From: Parasulfuritortus cantonensis
GTDB lineage: Bacteria; Pseudomonadota; Gammaproteobacteria; Burkholderiales; Thiobacillaceae
Direction of reading: 5' to 3'
NCBI RefSeq assembly: GCF_004337445.1
Contig: NZ_SJZB01000051.1
Location: 1 to 64,000 of the forward strand
DNA: 64,000 bases
In this document: in pieces, positions 8,599 to 16,565 of the stretch
How the letters are laid out: the number at the start of each line of letters is the position of its first letter
Numbering within the stretch: the stretch's first letter is position 1
Made by a program: the position numbers and the translations under genes
The notes under the pieces: model-generated
Seen by the model: only the letters and a program-made list of their open reading frames with translations
What the model was told of the DNA's origin: nothing
Database searches by the model: none

Positions 8599-8714
8599 AT
8601 TGTTAACATACATTGTTAACTATACCGGATAAACAATTAGACAATTTGCTTAACCATACTCTGATTGTCAGAATATACGTATAATAAACATACGCTTACA
8701 ATTTTTTTGACAAT
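8599..8714 (+). promoter_or_regulatory. Cluster of ATTGTYA motifs upstream of the OsmC operon
   Basis: The 213-base gap after the activator gene is AT-rich. Exact ATTGTYA motifs lie at 8599-8605, 8612-8618 and 8664-8670 on the plus strand and at 8708-8714 on the minus strand. Further ACAAT cores lie near 8634 and 8641. The first two are 13 bases apart and each is part of TTGTTAAC. The last touches the -24 element. This is the position expected for activator-binding sites. Confidence 0.5.
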
Positions 8715-8715
8715 C

Positions 8716-8731
8716 TGGCACGGCCGTTGCT
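8716..8731 (+). promoter_or_regulatory. Sigma-54 (-24/-12) promoter of the OsmC operon
   Basis: TGGCACG-GCCG-TTGCT is a full match to the -24/-12 consensus with correct GG-N10-GC spacing. It lies 59 bases before the OsmC start codon. Confidence 0.9.
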
Positions 8732-8790
8732 CCTACATGGTCACCCCCGCACCGGGGCTTATGACCAACCTGTACCGAGAGGAGCATCAA

Positions 8791-9333
8791 ATGTCCGAAG
8801 TCACCGTCCTGCAAGCCAAGGCCGTCCTCGATCCCATCGACGCCGAAGGCCTGGCCGCCCTGTCCGCCAAGGGCAAGGCCAACCCGACCAACGTGGTCAC
8901 CCTGAAGGCCAAGACGGTTTGCGAGAAGCGCTTCCGCAACCTGACCTACGTGCGCAACCTCGAAGCCCACGTCATCGACGAACCGCCCTACCTGCTCGGC
9001 GACGACACCGCCCCCAATCCCTCCGAGGCCGTGCTCGCCACCCTGGGGTCCTGCCTGTCCGTGGGCCTGCACGCCAATGCCGTGGCCCTGGGCATCAAGC
9101 TGAGCAAGATCGAACTGGAACTGGAAGGCGACATCAACGTGACCGCCGTCTGGGGCGTCGGCGACCTCGACCCGGCCAAGCGTCTCGGCTTCACCGACGT
9201 GCGCGTCAAGGTGCACCTCGAAGGCGATGCCAGCGAAGAGGAACTGAAGAACCTGGTCGCCCACGCCAACGCCTGGTCGCCGGTCGCCAACACCCTGCGC
9301 AACCCCGTCAACCTGAGCGTCGACCTGGCCTGA
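8791..9333 (+). CDS. OsmC/Ohr-family protein
   Basis: This 180-residue OsmC-like protein starts at the ATG preceded by GAGAGGAG. The family includes thiol peroxidases and proteins acting on sulfane or organic hydroperoxide groups. The central helix motif NPSEAVLATLGSCLSVGLHANA contains the usual C-terminal cysteine. A second Cys is in KTVCEKRF near residue 46, but the usual context of the peroxidatic cysteine is missing, so peroxidase activity is uncertain. It is the first gene of a five-gene operon with a flavoprotein and a rubredoxin system, behind a sigma-54 promoter. Confidence 0.8.
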   Translation: MSEVTVLQAKAVLDPIDAEGLAALSAKGKANPTNVVTLKAKTVCEKRFRNLTYVRNLEAHVIDEPPYLLGDDTAPNPSEAVLATLGSCLSVGLHANAVALGIKLSKIELELEGDINVTAVWGVGDLDPAKRLGFTDVRVKVHLEGDASEEELKNLVAHANAWSPVANTLRNPVNLSVDLA

Positions 9334-9406
9334 GCCTGACTGCCGAACCGCGTCCCGGCGGCCGGCCACGGCCCCGGGACGCCCGGAAACCAACACGGAG
9401 CGAAAG

Positions 9407-10576
9407 ATGAATACCGAAGTTCGGGACACCCCCCAAGTCATGAAATTCCCGGCCGCCGGGGCGCAGGAAGTGCTGCCCGGACTGACCGGACTCATCGCCG
9501 CCGAACTGGCGCCCAAGGTCGTCGACATCGACATCCATGCCCAGTATCCCAAGGACTTCATGAAGAAGCTCGGCGCCTTGGGCGGCTTCTCGAGCATGAC
9601 CCCGGCCAGTTACGGCGGCAGCGGCCGCGGCCTCAAGCACGCCATCCAGGTCATCGAGGAGGTGTCCAAGGAATGCGTGTCCACGGGCTTCCTGGTCTGG
9701 GCCCAATACGCCCTGCAGTGGTACCTGGTGAACAGCGCCAACGAGGCCCTGAAGGGCCGCATCCTGCCCGTCGTCGCCACCGGCGCCGAACTGGGCGGCA
9801 CCGGCCAGTCCAATTCCATGAAGTCCTGCTGCGGCATCGAGGAGGCGCGCCTGAAGGCGACCAAGGTCGAAGGCGGCTGGAAGATCAACGGCACCCTGCC
9901 CTGGGTGTCCAACATCGCGGTCGACCACTACTTCCACATGGGCGCCACCGTCGAAGGCGAGACCGGCCTGCTGATCGGCCTGGTCAAGGGCGACCACCCC
10001 GGCCTGACCCTGGTTCCCAGCCCCCACTTCACCGGCATGGACGGCACCAACACCTTCGCCTGCCAGTTCCGCGACGCCTTCCTGCCCGACGACCAGGTCG
10101 TCTGCCTGCCCGGCAAGCCGTTTGCCGAGTTCGCCGCGCGGACCAAGTCGGCCTTCATCCTGCTCCAGATGGGCATGGGCCTGGGCCTGATCGACGCCTG
10201 CGTCGCCATGATGAAGCGCTCCAACCGCACCCACGGCCACGTCAACCGCTTCCTCGACGACCAGGTCGAGGACATCGAGGCGGTCCTGGTCGAGGCGCGC
10301 GCCGCCACCTACGCCCTGGCCGAGCAGATCGACCGCGACGGCAGCGAACCCTACGTGCGCGAGACCCTGCAACTGCGCCTGGCCGGCGGCGAACTCTCCC
10401 TGAAGGCGGCCAACGCCGCCATGCTGCACCTGGGCGCCAAGGGCTACCTGCAGAACAACGCGGCCCAGCGCCGCCTGCGCGAGGCCTACTTCATCGCCAT
10501 CGTCACCCCCGCCACCAAGCACCTGCGCAAGGAACTGCACGAGATGGAGCAGTCCCCGGCCTGCTGCACCGCCTGA
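9407..10576 (+). CDS. Acyl-CoA dehydrogenase-like flavoprotein
   Basis: The 389 residues follow the acyl-CoA dehydrogenase fold: N-terminal helices with FSSMTPASYGGSGRG, a middle beta domain (GWKINGTLPWVSN), and C-terminal helices. The flavin-loop segment reads ELGGTGQSNS rather than the usual TEPGAGSD. The protein has Cys-Cys in SCCGIEEARL and again near the C-terminus (PACCTA). Relatives include flavin monooxygenases of the DszC/SfnB group. With rubredoxin and its reductase downstream, it may be reduced or reoxidised through rubredoxin. The substrate is unknown; a sulfur or nitrogen compound is only a guess from neighbours. Confidence 0.75.
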   Translation: MNTEVRDTPQVMKFPAAGAQEVLPGLTGLIAAELAPKVVDIDIHAQYPKDFMKKLGALGGFSSMTPASYGGSGRGLKHAIQVIEEVSKECVSTGFLVWAQYALQWYLVNSANEALKGRILPVVATGAELGGTGQSNSMKSCCGIEEARLKATKVEGGWKINGTLPWVSNIAVDHYFHMGATVEGETGLLIGLVKGDHPGLTLVPSPHFTGMDGTNTFACQFRDAFLPDDQVVCLPGKPFAEFAARTKSAFILLQMGMGLGLIDACVAMMKRSNRTHGHVNRFLDDQVEDIEAVLVEARAATYALAEQIDRDGSEPYVRETLQLRLAGGELSLKAANAAMLHLGAKGYLQNNAAQRRLREAYFIAIVTPATKHLRKELHEMEQSPACCTA

Positions 10577-10585
10577 GGAGCCGAC

Positions 10586-10972
10586 ATGATCACCTTGCGC
10601 GTCAACATGGCGACCGACAGCGTCGCCGCGAAACTGATCGAGGCCGTTGCGGCGGTCCCGATGGGCCTGGTCGCCCACGTCAACGGCCAGGCCAACGCCG
10701 CCAAGCGCGGCATCACCGTGCCGGCCGACCAGATCCTGGAGGTGTTCCGGCCCGATTTCGCGATCCGGGTCTGGAAGGCCCACAAGCCGGCCGGCATCGA
10801 GATCCCCCTGCGCATCTACCTGTACGAGGCGGACGGTGCGACCCAGGTCGCCTACCGCACCGCCAAGGAGGTGTTCGCGCCCTACGCCAATCCGGAGCTG
10901 GACGCGATCGCCGCCGACGTCGATCCGATCTTCGAAGCCATCCTGGCCACCCTGTCCCCCGAGGAGAATTGA
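10586..10972 (+). CDS. DUF302-like small protein
   Basis: This 128-residue protein resembles the DUF302 family in its core: ILEVFRPDFAIRVWKAHKPAGIEIPLRIYLYE followed by a short DGATQVAYR strand. It has no signal peptide, membrane segment or cysteine, so it is probably cytoplasmic. DUF302 proteins have no settled function; some are linked to sulfur or haem metabolism. It lies 9 bases after the flavoprotein gene, with GAGGAG ahead of the start, and its stop abuts the rubredoxin ATG, so the genes are co-translated. Confidence 0.55.
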   Translation: MITLRVNMATDSVAAKLIEAVAAVPMGLVAHVNGQANAAKRGITVPADQILEVFRPDFAIRVWKAHKPAGIEIPLRIYLYEADGATQVAYRTAKEVFAPYANPELDAIAADVDPIFEAILATLSPEEN

Positions 10973-11173
10973 ATGAACATGCTCGCCGAAGTGCAAAACT
11001 TCACTGCCACCCAGAAGTGGATCTGCCTGGTCTGCGACTACATCTACGACGAGGCCAAGGGCATTCCCGAGGAGGGCATCGCCCCGGGCACCCCGTTCGA
11101 CGCCATCCCGGACACCTGGGCCTGTCCCGACTGCGGCGTCACCAAGGCCGATTTCGAACCCTACGTGGAATGA
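10973..11173 (+). CDS. Rubredoxin
   Basis: This 66-residue one-electron carrier has a single Fe(Cys)4 centre. The two ligand pairs are [15 protein letters not shown] and [15 protein letters not shown], with the usual spacing and the conserved acidic, aromatic core. It is cytoplasmic. Its ATG follows the preceding stop directly, and the reductase starts 4 bases after it. It most likely carries electrons between the reductase and the flavoprotein of this operon. Confidence 0.95.
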   Translation: MNMLAEVQNFTATQKWICLVCDYIYDEAKGIPEEGIAPGTPFDAIPDTWACPDCGVTKADFEPYVE

Positions 11174-11177
11174 CCCA

Positions 11178-12326
11178 ATGAGCGATGCCCCGGTCGTCAT
11201 CGTCGGTGCCGGCCTGGCCGGCTACACCCTGGCCAGGGAGCTGCGCAAACTGGCCCCCGATCTGCCCATCACCCTGGTGACGGCCGACAGCGGCGCCCTC
11301 TATTCCAAGCCCATGCTGTCCAACGCCCTCGCCCAGGGCCACGCCCCCGCGGCCCTGGTGCAGGGCACGCCGGCCGACCAGGCCGCCAAGCTGGCCATCG
11401 AGGTGCGCGGCCAATGCCGTGTCCAGGCCATCCGGCGTGCCGAGAAGGTCCTCGACACCGAGGCCGGGCCCATCCCCTACGGCCGCCTGGTCCTCGCCCT
11501 CGGGGCACGCCCGCGCGGCCTGGCCATCCCGGGCGGCGAGCGGGCCCTGAGCGTCAACCACCTGGACGACTACGCCCGCTTCCGGGAACGCCTCGCGCCG
11601 GCGGCCCACGTCTGCATCCTGGGCGCCGGCCTGGTCGGTTGCGAGTTCGCCAACGACCTGGCCGCCTCCGGGCACCGCGTCACCCTCGTCGAACCCGACG
11701 TGGTGCCGCTCGCTCGCATGCTGCCGGCGCCGTTGTCCGACCGCCTGCGCCAGGGCCTGGCCGCGGCCGGGGTCGACTGGCGCTGCGGCGCGGCGGCGGT
11801 GGCCATCGAGGCGGTCGGCGCCGGCTACGGTGTCTTCCTCACCGACGGCACGTCGGTGCAGGCGGACCTGGTGCTCGCCGCCACCGGCCTGGAGCCGGAG
11901 ACGGACCTGGCGCGGGCGGCCGGCCTTGCGGTCGGACGCGGCATCGTCGCCGACCGCCGCCTGGCCACCTGCGACCCGGACATCTTCGCCCTCGGCGACT
12001 GCGTCGAGGTCGCCGGCCACGTGCTGCTCTACGTCCTGCCCCTGATGCAGCAGGCCCGCACCCTGGCGGCCAACCTGGCCGGCGCCGCCACCGACCTGCA
12101 GCTCGCCGCCATGCCGGTGGCGGTCAAGACGCCGGCCTGCCCGCTCGTGGTTTGCCCGCCGCCGGCGGCGGGGCAGGGTGCCTGGCAGGCGGAGCGCGAC
12201 GACGCGGCTGGGGCGAGCTACCACTTCCGCGACGCGGCCGGTGCCTTGCTCGGCTTCGCCCTCGCCGGCGACGCCTGCGGCCAGCGCCGCCAGCTCGCCG
12301 GCCAGGTCCCCGCGGTGCTCGCCTAG
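11178..12326 (+). CDS. Rubredoxin-NAD(P)H reductase (FAD)
   Basis: This 382-residue pyridine-nucleotide disulfide oxidoreductase-type flavoprotein is of the rubredoxin reductase (AlkT/RubB) group. The N-terminal FAD motif is VVIVGAGLAGYTLARELRK, the NAD(P)H motif is CILGAGLVGCEFANDLA, and the second FAD motif is DIFALGDCVEV. There is no redox Cys pair of the glutathione reductase type. It is the last gene of the OsmC operon, 4 bases after rubredoxin. Confidence 0.88.
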   Translation: MSDAPVVIVGAGLAGYTLARELRKLAPDLPITLVTADSGALYSKPMLSNALAQGHAPAALVQGTPADQAAKLAIEVRGQCRVQAIRRAEKVLDTEAGPIPYGRLVLALGARPRGLAIPGGERALSVNHLDDYARFRERLAPAAHVCILGAGLVGCEFANDLAASGHRVTLVEPDVVPLARMLPAPLSDRLRQGLAAAGVDWRCGAAAVAIEAVGAGYGVFLTDGTSVQADLVLAATGLEPETDLARAAGLAVGRGIVADRRLATCDPDIFALGDCVEVAGHVLLYVLPLMQQARTLAANLAGAATDLQLAAMPVAVKTPACPLVVCPPPAAGQGAWQAERDDAAGASYHFRDAAGALLGFALAGDACGQRRQLAGQVPAVLA

Positions 12327-12452
12327 CCACCCGGGCGCGGGCGTCGGCTCGCCGACAGCCGCCCGCTCGGTGTCGGTTTTCGGCGCCCGCCCCGGGGCCG
12401 GCGGCACGGCCGAATGCCGCCCGGCGCGGCCCTCCGGCGGGTGCGGCCGCCC

Positions 12453-12468
12453 TGGCCCGCATCTTGCA
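12453..12468 (+). promoter_or_regulatory. Sigma-54-type promoter before the AAA+ ATPase
   Basis: TGGCCCG-CATC-TTGCA keeps GG-N10-GC; the -24 element has one change (TGGCCC for TGGCAC). It lies 44 bases before the ATPase start. No TGT-N10-ACA site was found in the preceding 150 bases. Confidence 0.6.
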
Positions 12469-12512
12469 GTCCGTAACGGGTTCGCATCCTGCGCCCGAGA
12501 CGGAGACCCGAC

Positions 12513-14234
12513 ATGAAGCTACGCATCGCCCGCCCCCACGTGGAGGCGTTGGTCCAGGCCTTTCCGCACCTGGCCGGCCTGACCGAGCAACTGCGCCTGG
12601 CCAACGCCGCCGAGGTCGCGCTCGACCAGCTCGGCGACCCCGAGATCGACCTGCTGCGCACCCTCTATGCGGCCGGCGACGCCGACCAGCGCGCCCGGGC
12701 CGCCCAGCTCCACACCCTGCAGACGGTCATGCGCGCCCCCGGGCCACGCTACGACGGCGACGACCTGGAACCCCTGGTCCCGGCCATCGCCCGCTACCTG
12801 GCCGAGGGCGCCATCCGCGGCTGGCTGTTCACCGCCGCCGTGGACGGCCGCCCCGCGGCCTGGGTGGTGACCCGGCTCGACTACACGCCGGCGTCGACCG
12901 AGGAGAGCGGCCGCCTCCTGATCGAGCTGAAGGCCAATGCGCGCGGCAAGCTGGCCAGCGCCACCCTGGTCATCCGGGCGCGCGACCTGGGCGGCCGTAC
13001 CCTGGCCCAGATATTCGCCGCCAAGGGCTACCTGAAGGAGACCGAGGACCTGATCCGCGCCTACGACGAGGACGCCGAGCGCTATTTCGACTGGCGCGCC
13101 CGCTACGGCGCCCAGTTCAGCGGCCGCGGCACCGGCTACTACGCCGAGAACCCGACCGCCTCGCACCGCGACACCGACTGGTCGCGCAAGGACGTGGTGG
13201 TGCTGTCCTCGAGCGGCGGCGGCGCCCGCCTGGTCAACGACGAGGGCATCCTGAGCGACCGCGTCCTGGCCCTGGACAGCAACGGCGACATCCTCGCCAG
13301 CTACCTGCGCTGGGCCGGCAAGAGCCTGCGCTACAAGGCCGACGACGAGGCGGAGGCGGTACGCGACGGCCTGGCCAAGGACCTGTTCAGCCAGTTGCCG
13401 GTGCACTTCCACATCCTCATGTTCCACCTCGACCTGCACCACTACGTCTGGGTCCACGTGCACGACCTGGCGCCCTACGCCTACCAGCCGGAGCTGAAGG
13501 ACAAGCTGGTCCTGCCCGAGGAGCAGACCGACCTGATCGACATCCTGACCGCCGAGATGGACGTCCTCATGGACGACATCATCGCCGGCAAGTCGGGTGG
13601 CACCACGGTGCTGTGCGCCGGCCCGGCCGGGGTCGGCAAGACCCTGACCGCCGAGGTCTACGCCGAGATCATCCGGCGCCCCCTGTACCGGGTCCATTCC
13701 GGCCAGCTGGGCCTCAACGTCGCGGCCATGGAGACGGCGCTCAAGGAAGTGCTGACGCGCGCCCAGCGCTGGGGCGCGGTGATGCTGATCGACGAGGCCG
13801 ACGTCTACATCCGCCGGCGCGACGACAACATCGCCACCAACGCCGTGGTGGGCGTGTTCCTGCGCGTGCTGGAGTATTTCAACGGCCTGCTGTTCCTGAC
13901 CACCAACCGGGTCGACGACATCGACGAGGCCATCGTCTCGCGCTGCATCGCCCTGATCAAATACCACCCGCCCGAGGCGGAGGCCCGGCGCCGCATCTGG
14001 CGGGTGATGGCCGAGCAGTTCGGGCTCCGGCTCGACGCCGCCCTGGTGGACGAATTGGTCGAACTCTTCCCGGCCGCTTCCGGACGCGACATCAAGGGCC
14101 TGGCCAAGCTGGTGGCCAAGTACTGCCACCAGAAGCAGGTGGCGCCGAGCCAGGCGGTATTCCGGCGCTGCGCGGTGTTCCGCGGCCTCGACCTCGGCAC
14201 GCCGGGGGGCTTAACCGGAATTTGCCCCGCTTAA
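12513..14234 (+). CDS. AAA+ ATPase of unknown role
   Basis: This 573-residue protein has an unrecognised N-terminal region of about 340 residues and a C-terminal AAA+ module. Walker A is AGPAGVGKTLTAE (about 367-379), Walker B is VMLIDEADVYI (about 422-432), sensor 1 is FLTTNRVDDIDEAI, and sensor 2 is near SGRDIKGLAKLVAK. The module resembles chaperone-like AAA+ proteins with a single ATPase domain. The N-terminal part has no motif I can name. The gene stands alone between the rubredoxin operon and a small secreted protein, behind a sigma-54-type promoter. It may remodel one of the nearby metalloenzymes, but nothing in the sequence proves that. Confidence 0.7.
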   Translation: MKLRIARPHVEALVQAFPHLAGLTEQLRLANAAEVALDQLGDPEIDLLRTLYAAGDADQRARAAQLHTLQTVMRAPGPRYDGDDLEPLVPAIARYLAEGAIRGWLFTAAVDGRPAAWVVTRLDYTPASTEESGRLLIELKANARGKLASATLVIRARDLGGRTLAQIFAAKGYLKETEDLIRAYDEDAERYFDWRARYGAQFSGRGTGYYAENPTASHRDTDWSRKDVVVLSSSGGGARLVNDEGILSDRVLALDSNGDILASYLRWAGKSLRYKADDEAEAVRDGLAKDLFSQLPVHFHILMFHLDLHHYVWVHVHDLAPYAYQPELKDKLVLPEEQTDLIDILTAEMDVLMDDIIAGKSGGTTVLCAGPAGVGKTLTAEVYAEIIRRPLYRVHSGQLGLNVAAMETALKEVLTRAQRWGAVMLIDEADVYIRRRDDNIATNAVVGVFLRVLEYFNGLLFLTTNRVDDIDEAIVSRCIALIKYHPPEAEARRRIWRVMAEQFGLRLDAALVDELVELFPAASGRDIKGLAKLVAKYCHQKQVAPSQAVFRRCAVFRGLDLGTPGGLTGICPA

Positions 14235-14293
14235 CGGCCTGTCACACCTGCCGGCCGTACAGTGGACCCGGTTCCCGACTCTGGAGGCAGGTC

Positions 14294-14590
14294 ATGAAGC
14301 GCGGCAAGGCGGTGATGTCGTTGATTTCGGTCCCGATGATCGCCTGTCTGATGGCGTGGGCCCCCGTGGTGTCGGGTGACGACACGCCGGACCGGCCCCC
14401 GCACGGACCGCCCGGCAACCCCGAAATGAAGGCGGCCATCGACGCTTGCGCCGCCTCGGTGGCCAGGGACGCCCAGGGCCGCCCGGAGCGCAAGGCCATG
14501 GACGCCTGCATGCAGGCGAAGGGCTTTGCGCCGCCGCGCGGCGGGCCGGGCGAGCACGGCCATCCGCCGCCGCCGCCCCGGGACGACTGA
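14294..14590 (+). CDS. Small secreted Pro/Gly/His-rich protein
   Basis: This 98-residue protein has a clear signal peptide (MKRGKAVMSLISVPMIACLMAWAPVVSG) and GGAGG just ahead of its ATG. The mature part has a two-cysteine helix region, AAIDACAASVARD and AMDACMQAKGF, flanked by Pro-, Gly- and His-rich tails (DRPPHGPPGNP and GEHGHPPPPP). It is exported to the periplasm. The family is unknown; a disulfide and loose metal binding by the His-rich tail are possible. Confidence 0.65.
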   Translation: MKRGKAVMSLISVPMIACLMAWAPVVSGDDTPDRPPHGPPGNPEMKAAIDACAASVARDAQGRPERKAMDACMQAKGFAPPRGGPGEHGHPPPPPRDD

Positions 14591-14663
14591 TTCCACGCAA
14601 AGAGCCGGGACGCAGACGTGGCCCGGCCCCGTTCACGCCGGCGCGGCGATCCGGCCGGCCACC

Positions 14664-14688
14664 CGTTTGTAAGGTCACCTACATAACG
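14664..14688. promoter_or_regulatory. ModE-like operator
   Basis: The half-site GTCACCTACATAACG, with CGTTT 10 bases further upstream, closely resembles the molybdate-responsive ModE operator of E. coli modA as I remember it (CGTT...GTCGCCTACATAACG). A second, imperfect copy is the inverted repeat CGCTACAT-AACG-ACATAGCG at 14719-14738. A third partial half-site, CTTATATAAC, lies at 14744-14753. The 242-base gap 14591-14832 holds nothing else that I recognise apart from a GC-rich hairpin near 14606-14629. Confidence 0.6.
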
Positions 14689-14832
14689 CAAAGTCCGTGT
14701 CATCTTTATGCTAAGAATCGCTACATAACGACATAGCGGTCCGCTTATATAACAAAGGTTTAACGTCCATGCCGGGCCAGGCATGGCATCTGCAATATAT
14801 GTTCCGTTACTACATATATTCAGGTGTTCGCC

Positions 14833-15912
14833 ATGTCGTCCGGTCCGGTTCGCGGAGTTCGTTTCGCCTTGCAGCGGCAGCTGGCCGCCTGCCTCCTCGT
14901 GTTGTCGTCCAGCCTCGCCACGCCCCCGGCGTCGGCGCGCGAGGTGGTCGACATGGCCGGCCGCACGGTCAGCGTGCCGGACGTGGTCGAGCGCCCGTTC
15001 GGCGCCGCGCCGCCGCTCACCGCCTTGCTCTACGCCCTCGACCCGAGCCTGGTGCACTCGCTCAACATGGCCTTCACGCCCGGCAGCGAGCACATGCTGC
15101 GGCCCGGCACCATGGACCTGCCGGTCCTCGGCAGCGCCATGGGCCACGGCAAGCAGGTCAACCCCGAGGCCCTGCTGGCGCTCAAGCCGGACCTCGCGCT
15201 GGGCTGGCTGAACGACAAGTCCGACCTGCCGCCGGCCGGCATCGAGGCGCCCTTCCGCAAGGTCGGCGTGCCGCTCGTCTACGTCCGGCTGGAGACCCTG
15301 GCCGACTGGCCGCCGGCCTTCGAATACGTCGGCCGCCTGGTCGGCCGCGAGGCGCGCGGCAAGCAGCTCGCCGACTACATCCGCCGGGCCATGGCGCGGG
15401 TCGACCAGGCGGTGGCCCGGGTGCCCGCCGGCAAGCGGGTGTCCGTCTATTACGCGGAGACCCCGGACGGCCTGGCCACCGACTGCGACACCTCCTTCCA
15501 CTCCGAGCCGATCGCCCTGGCCGGCGGCGCCAACGTCTACCGCTGCGAGCAGCGCACCATGTACGGCCAGGAGCGGGTGGACATGGAGCGCATCCTGCTC
15601 TGGAACCCGCAGGTGATCGTCGCCCAGGACCCGATGTTCATCCGCACCGCCGCCGGCGACCCGCGCTGGCAGCGCATCGCCGCCCTCAAGTCGGGCCGCG
15701 TCCTCGACGTGCCGCGCAAGCCGATGAACTGGCTCGACCGGCCGCCCTCGTTCATGCGCGCCCTGGGCATCCAGTGGCTGGCCAACGCCTTCTACCCGGA
15801 CCGTTACCGGATCGACATGCGTGCCGAGACGCGCACCTTCTACCGCCTTTTCTTCGGCGCCGAGCTCAGCGACGCCGACCTCGACGAACTGCTCGGCGGC
15901 GGGCGCCGCTGA
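14833..15912 (+). CDS. Periplasmic metal (molybdate-type) binding protein, MolA/BtuF family
   Basis: This is a 359-residue class III (helical-backbone) ABC binding protein with a signal peptide ending at PPASA. The core has VLGSAMGHGKQVNPEALLALKPDLALG, and the C-terminal region VLDVPRKPMNWLDRPPSFMRALGIQWL is typical of the group that contains Haemophilus MolA and iron-siderophore binding proteins. The ATG at 14833 was taken; a GTG three codons upstream is possible, and neither has a strong ribosome site. It heads the operon for globin, permease, ATPase and TonB proteins. Upstream ModE-like sites favour molybdate or tungstate over ferric chelates. Confidence 0.75.
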   Translation: MSSGPVRGVRFALQRQLAACLLVLSSSLATPPASAREVVDMAGRTVSVPDVVERPFGAAPPLTALLYALDPSLVHSLNMAFTPGSEHMLRPGTMDLPVLGSAMGHGKQVNPEALLALKPDLALGWLNDKSDLPPAGIEAPFRKVGVPLVYVRLETLADWPPAFEYVGRLVGREARGKQLADYIRRAMARVDQAVARVPAGKRVSVYYAETPDGLATDCDTSFHSEPIALAGGANVYRCEQRTMYGQERVDMERILLWNPQVIVAQDPMFIRTAAGDPRWQRIAALKSGRVLDVPRKPMNWLDRPPSFMRALGIQWLANAFYPDRYRIDMRAETRTFYRLFFGAELSDADLDELLGGGRR

Positions 15913-15938
15913 ACCCCAATCCGATCGGAGATAACGCC

Positions 15939-16565
15939 ATGGAAAGTTGCCAACCCCACCACCACCACGACGCCGAGGTCGAGGCGATCCCGGACGGTGC
16001 CCTGCGTTTCGAATGCATGTGCAGCGCCGGCGGCTCCCTGCAGGCGGTCGACGAGGTGCGCTGGATGGAGTCGCACCCGGACCTCATCTTCCCGGCCGTG
16101 CCGTTCCCATCCAAGCACGTCTTCGCCGCCACCGGCACCGACGCCCTGCGCGGCCTGGTGCGCCGGCACCACGACCGCCTGAAGGCGACCGTGGTCGGCG
16201 CCCTGTTCCCGGACGACCCGCGCATGTTCGCCATGGCCGTGGAAAAGGCCGCCGACTTCGTCGTCGAGGCCTGCGGCGGGCCCGAGCTGTTCACGCCGGT
16301 GCACGGCCCCATGCGCATGCGCATCCGCCACTTCCCGGTCAGCATCGACGAGCACGCCCGCGAAGTCTGGCTGCGCGAACTGCTGGCCAGCTTCGACGAC
16401 GTCGGCTTTCCGGAGCCGGTGCGCGAGGAATACTGGAACTGGATGGAGCCCTTCTCCATCCGCATGATCACCCGGCGCACCACCCGGGAACAGCCCCGCC
16501 GCCACCCCTACGCGGGGGCCGCGGCGTCGCTGGCACAAGCCACCACGGCGGTCGGGGACGCGTGA
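15939..16565 (+). CDS. Truncated-haemoglobin-like protein with His-rich N-terminus
   Basis: This 208-residue protein has a globin core of about 120 residues: DALRGLVRRHHDRL, then CGGPELFTPVHGPMRMRIRHFPVSID, then AREVWLRELL. The RHFPVSI histidine is the likely proximal haem ligand, and GG-P-L plus the R-W-L stretch fit truncated globins. The N-terminal 60 residues are extra and begin with MESCQPHHHHD and FECMCS, a possible metal-binding tail. No signal peptide. It sits between the binding protein and permease of a metal importer, overlapping the permease start. It could bind oxygen or NO for a diazotroph. Its presence inside a transporter operon is unusual. Confidence 0.7.
   Translation: MESCQPHHHHDAEVEAIPDGALRFECMCSAGGSLQAVDEVRWMESHPDLIFPAVPFPSKHVFAATGTDALRGLVRRHHDRLKATVVGALFPDDPRMFAMAVEKAADFVVEACGGPELFTPVHGPMRMRIRHFPVSIDEHAREVWLRELLASFDDVGFPEPVREEYWNWMEPFSIRMITRRTTREQPRRHPYAGAAASLAQATTAVGDA

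Noticed and set aside
5600-8700. NifA sites (TGT-N10-ACA) near the cyn, rhodanese and OsmC promoters
   Set aside because: None with exact spacing was found, unlike upstream of the LRV operon, nifE and nifN.
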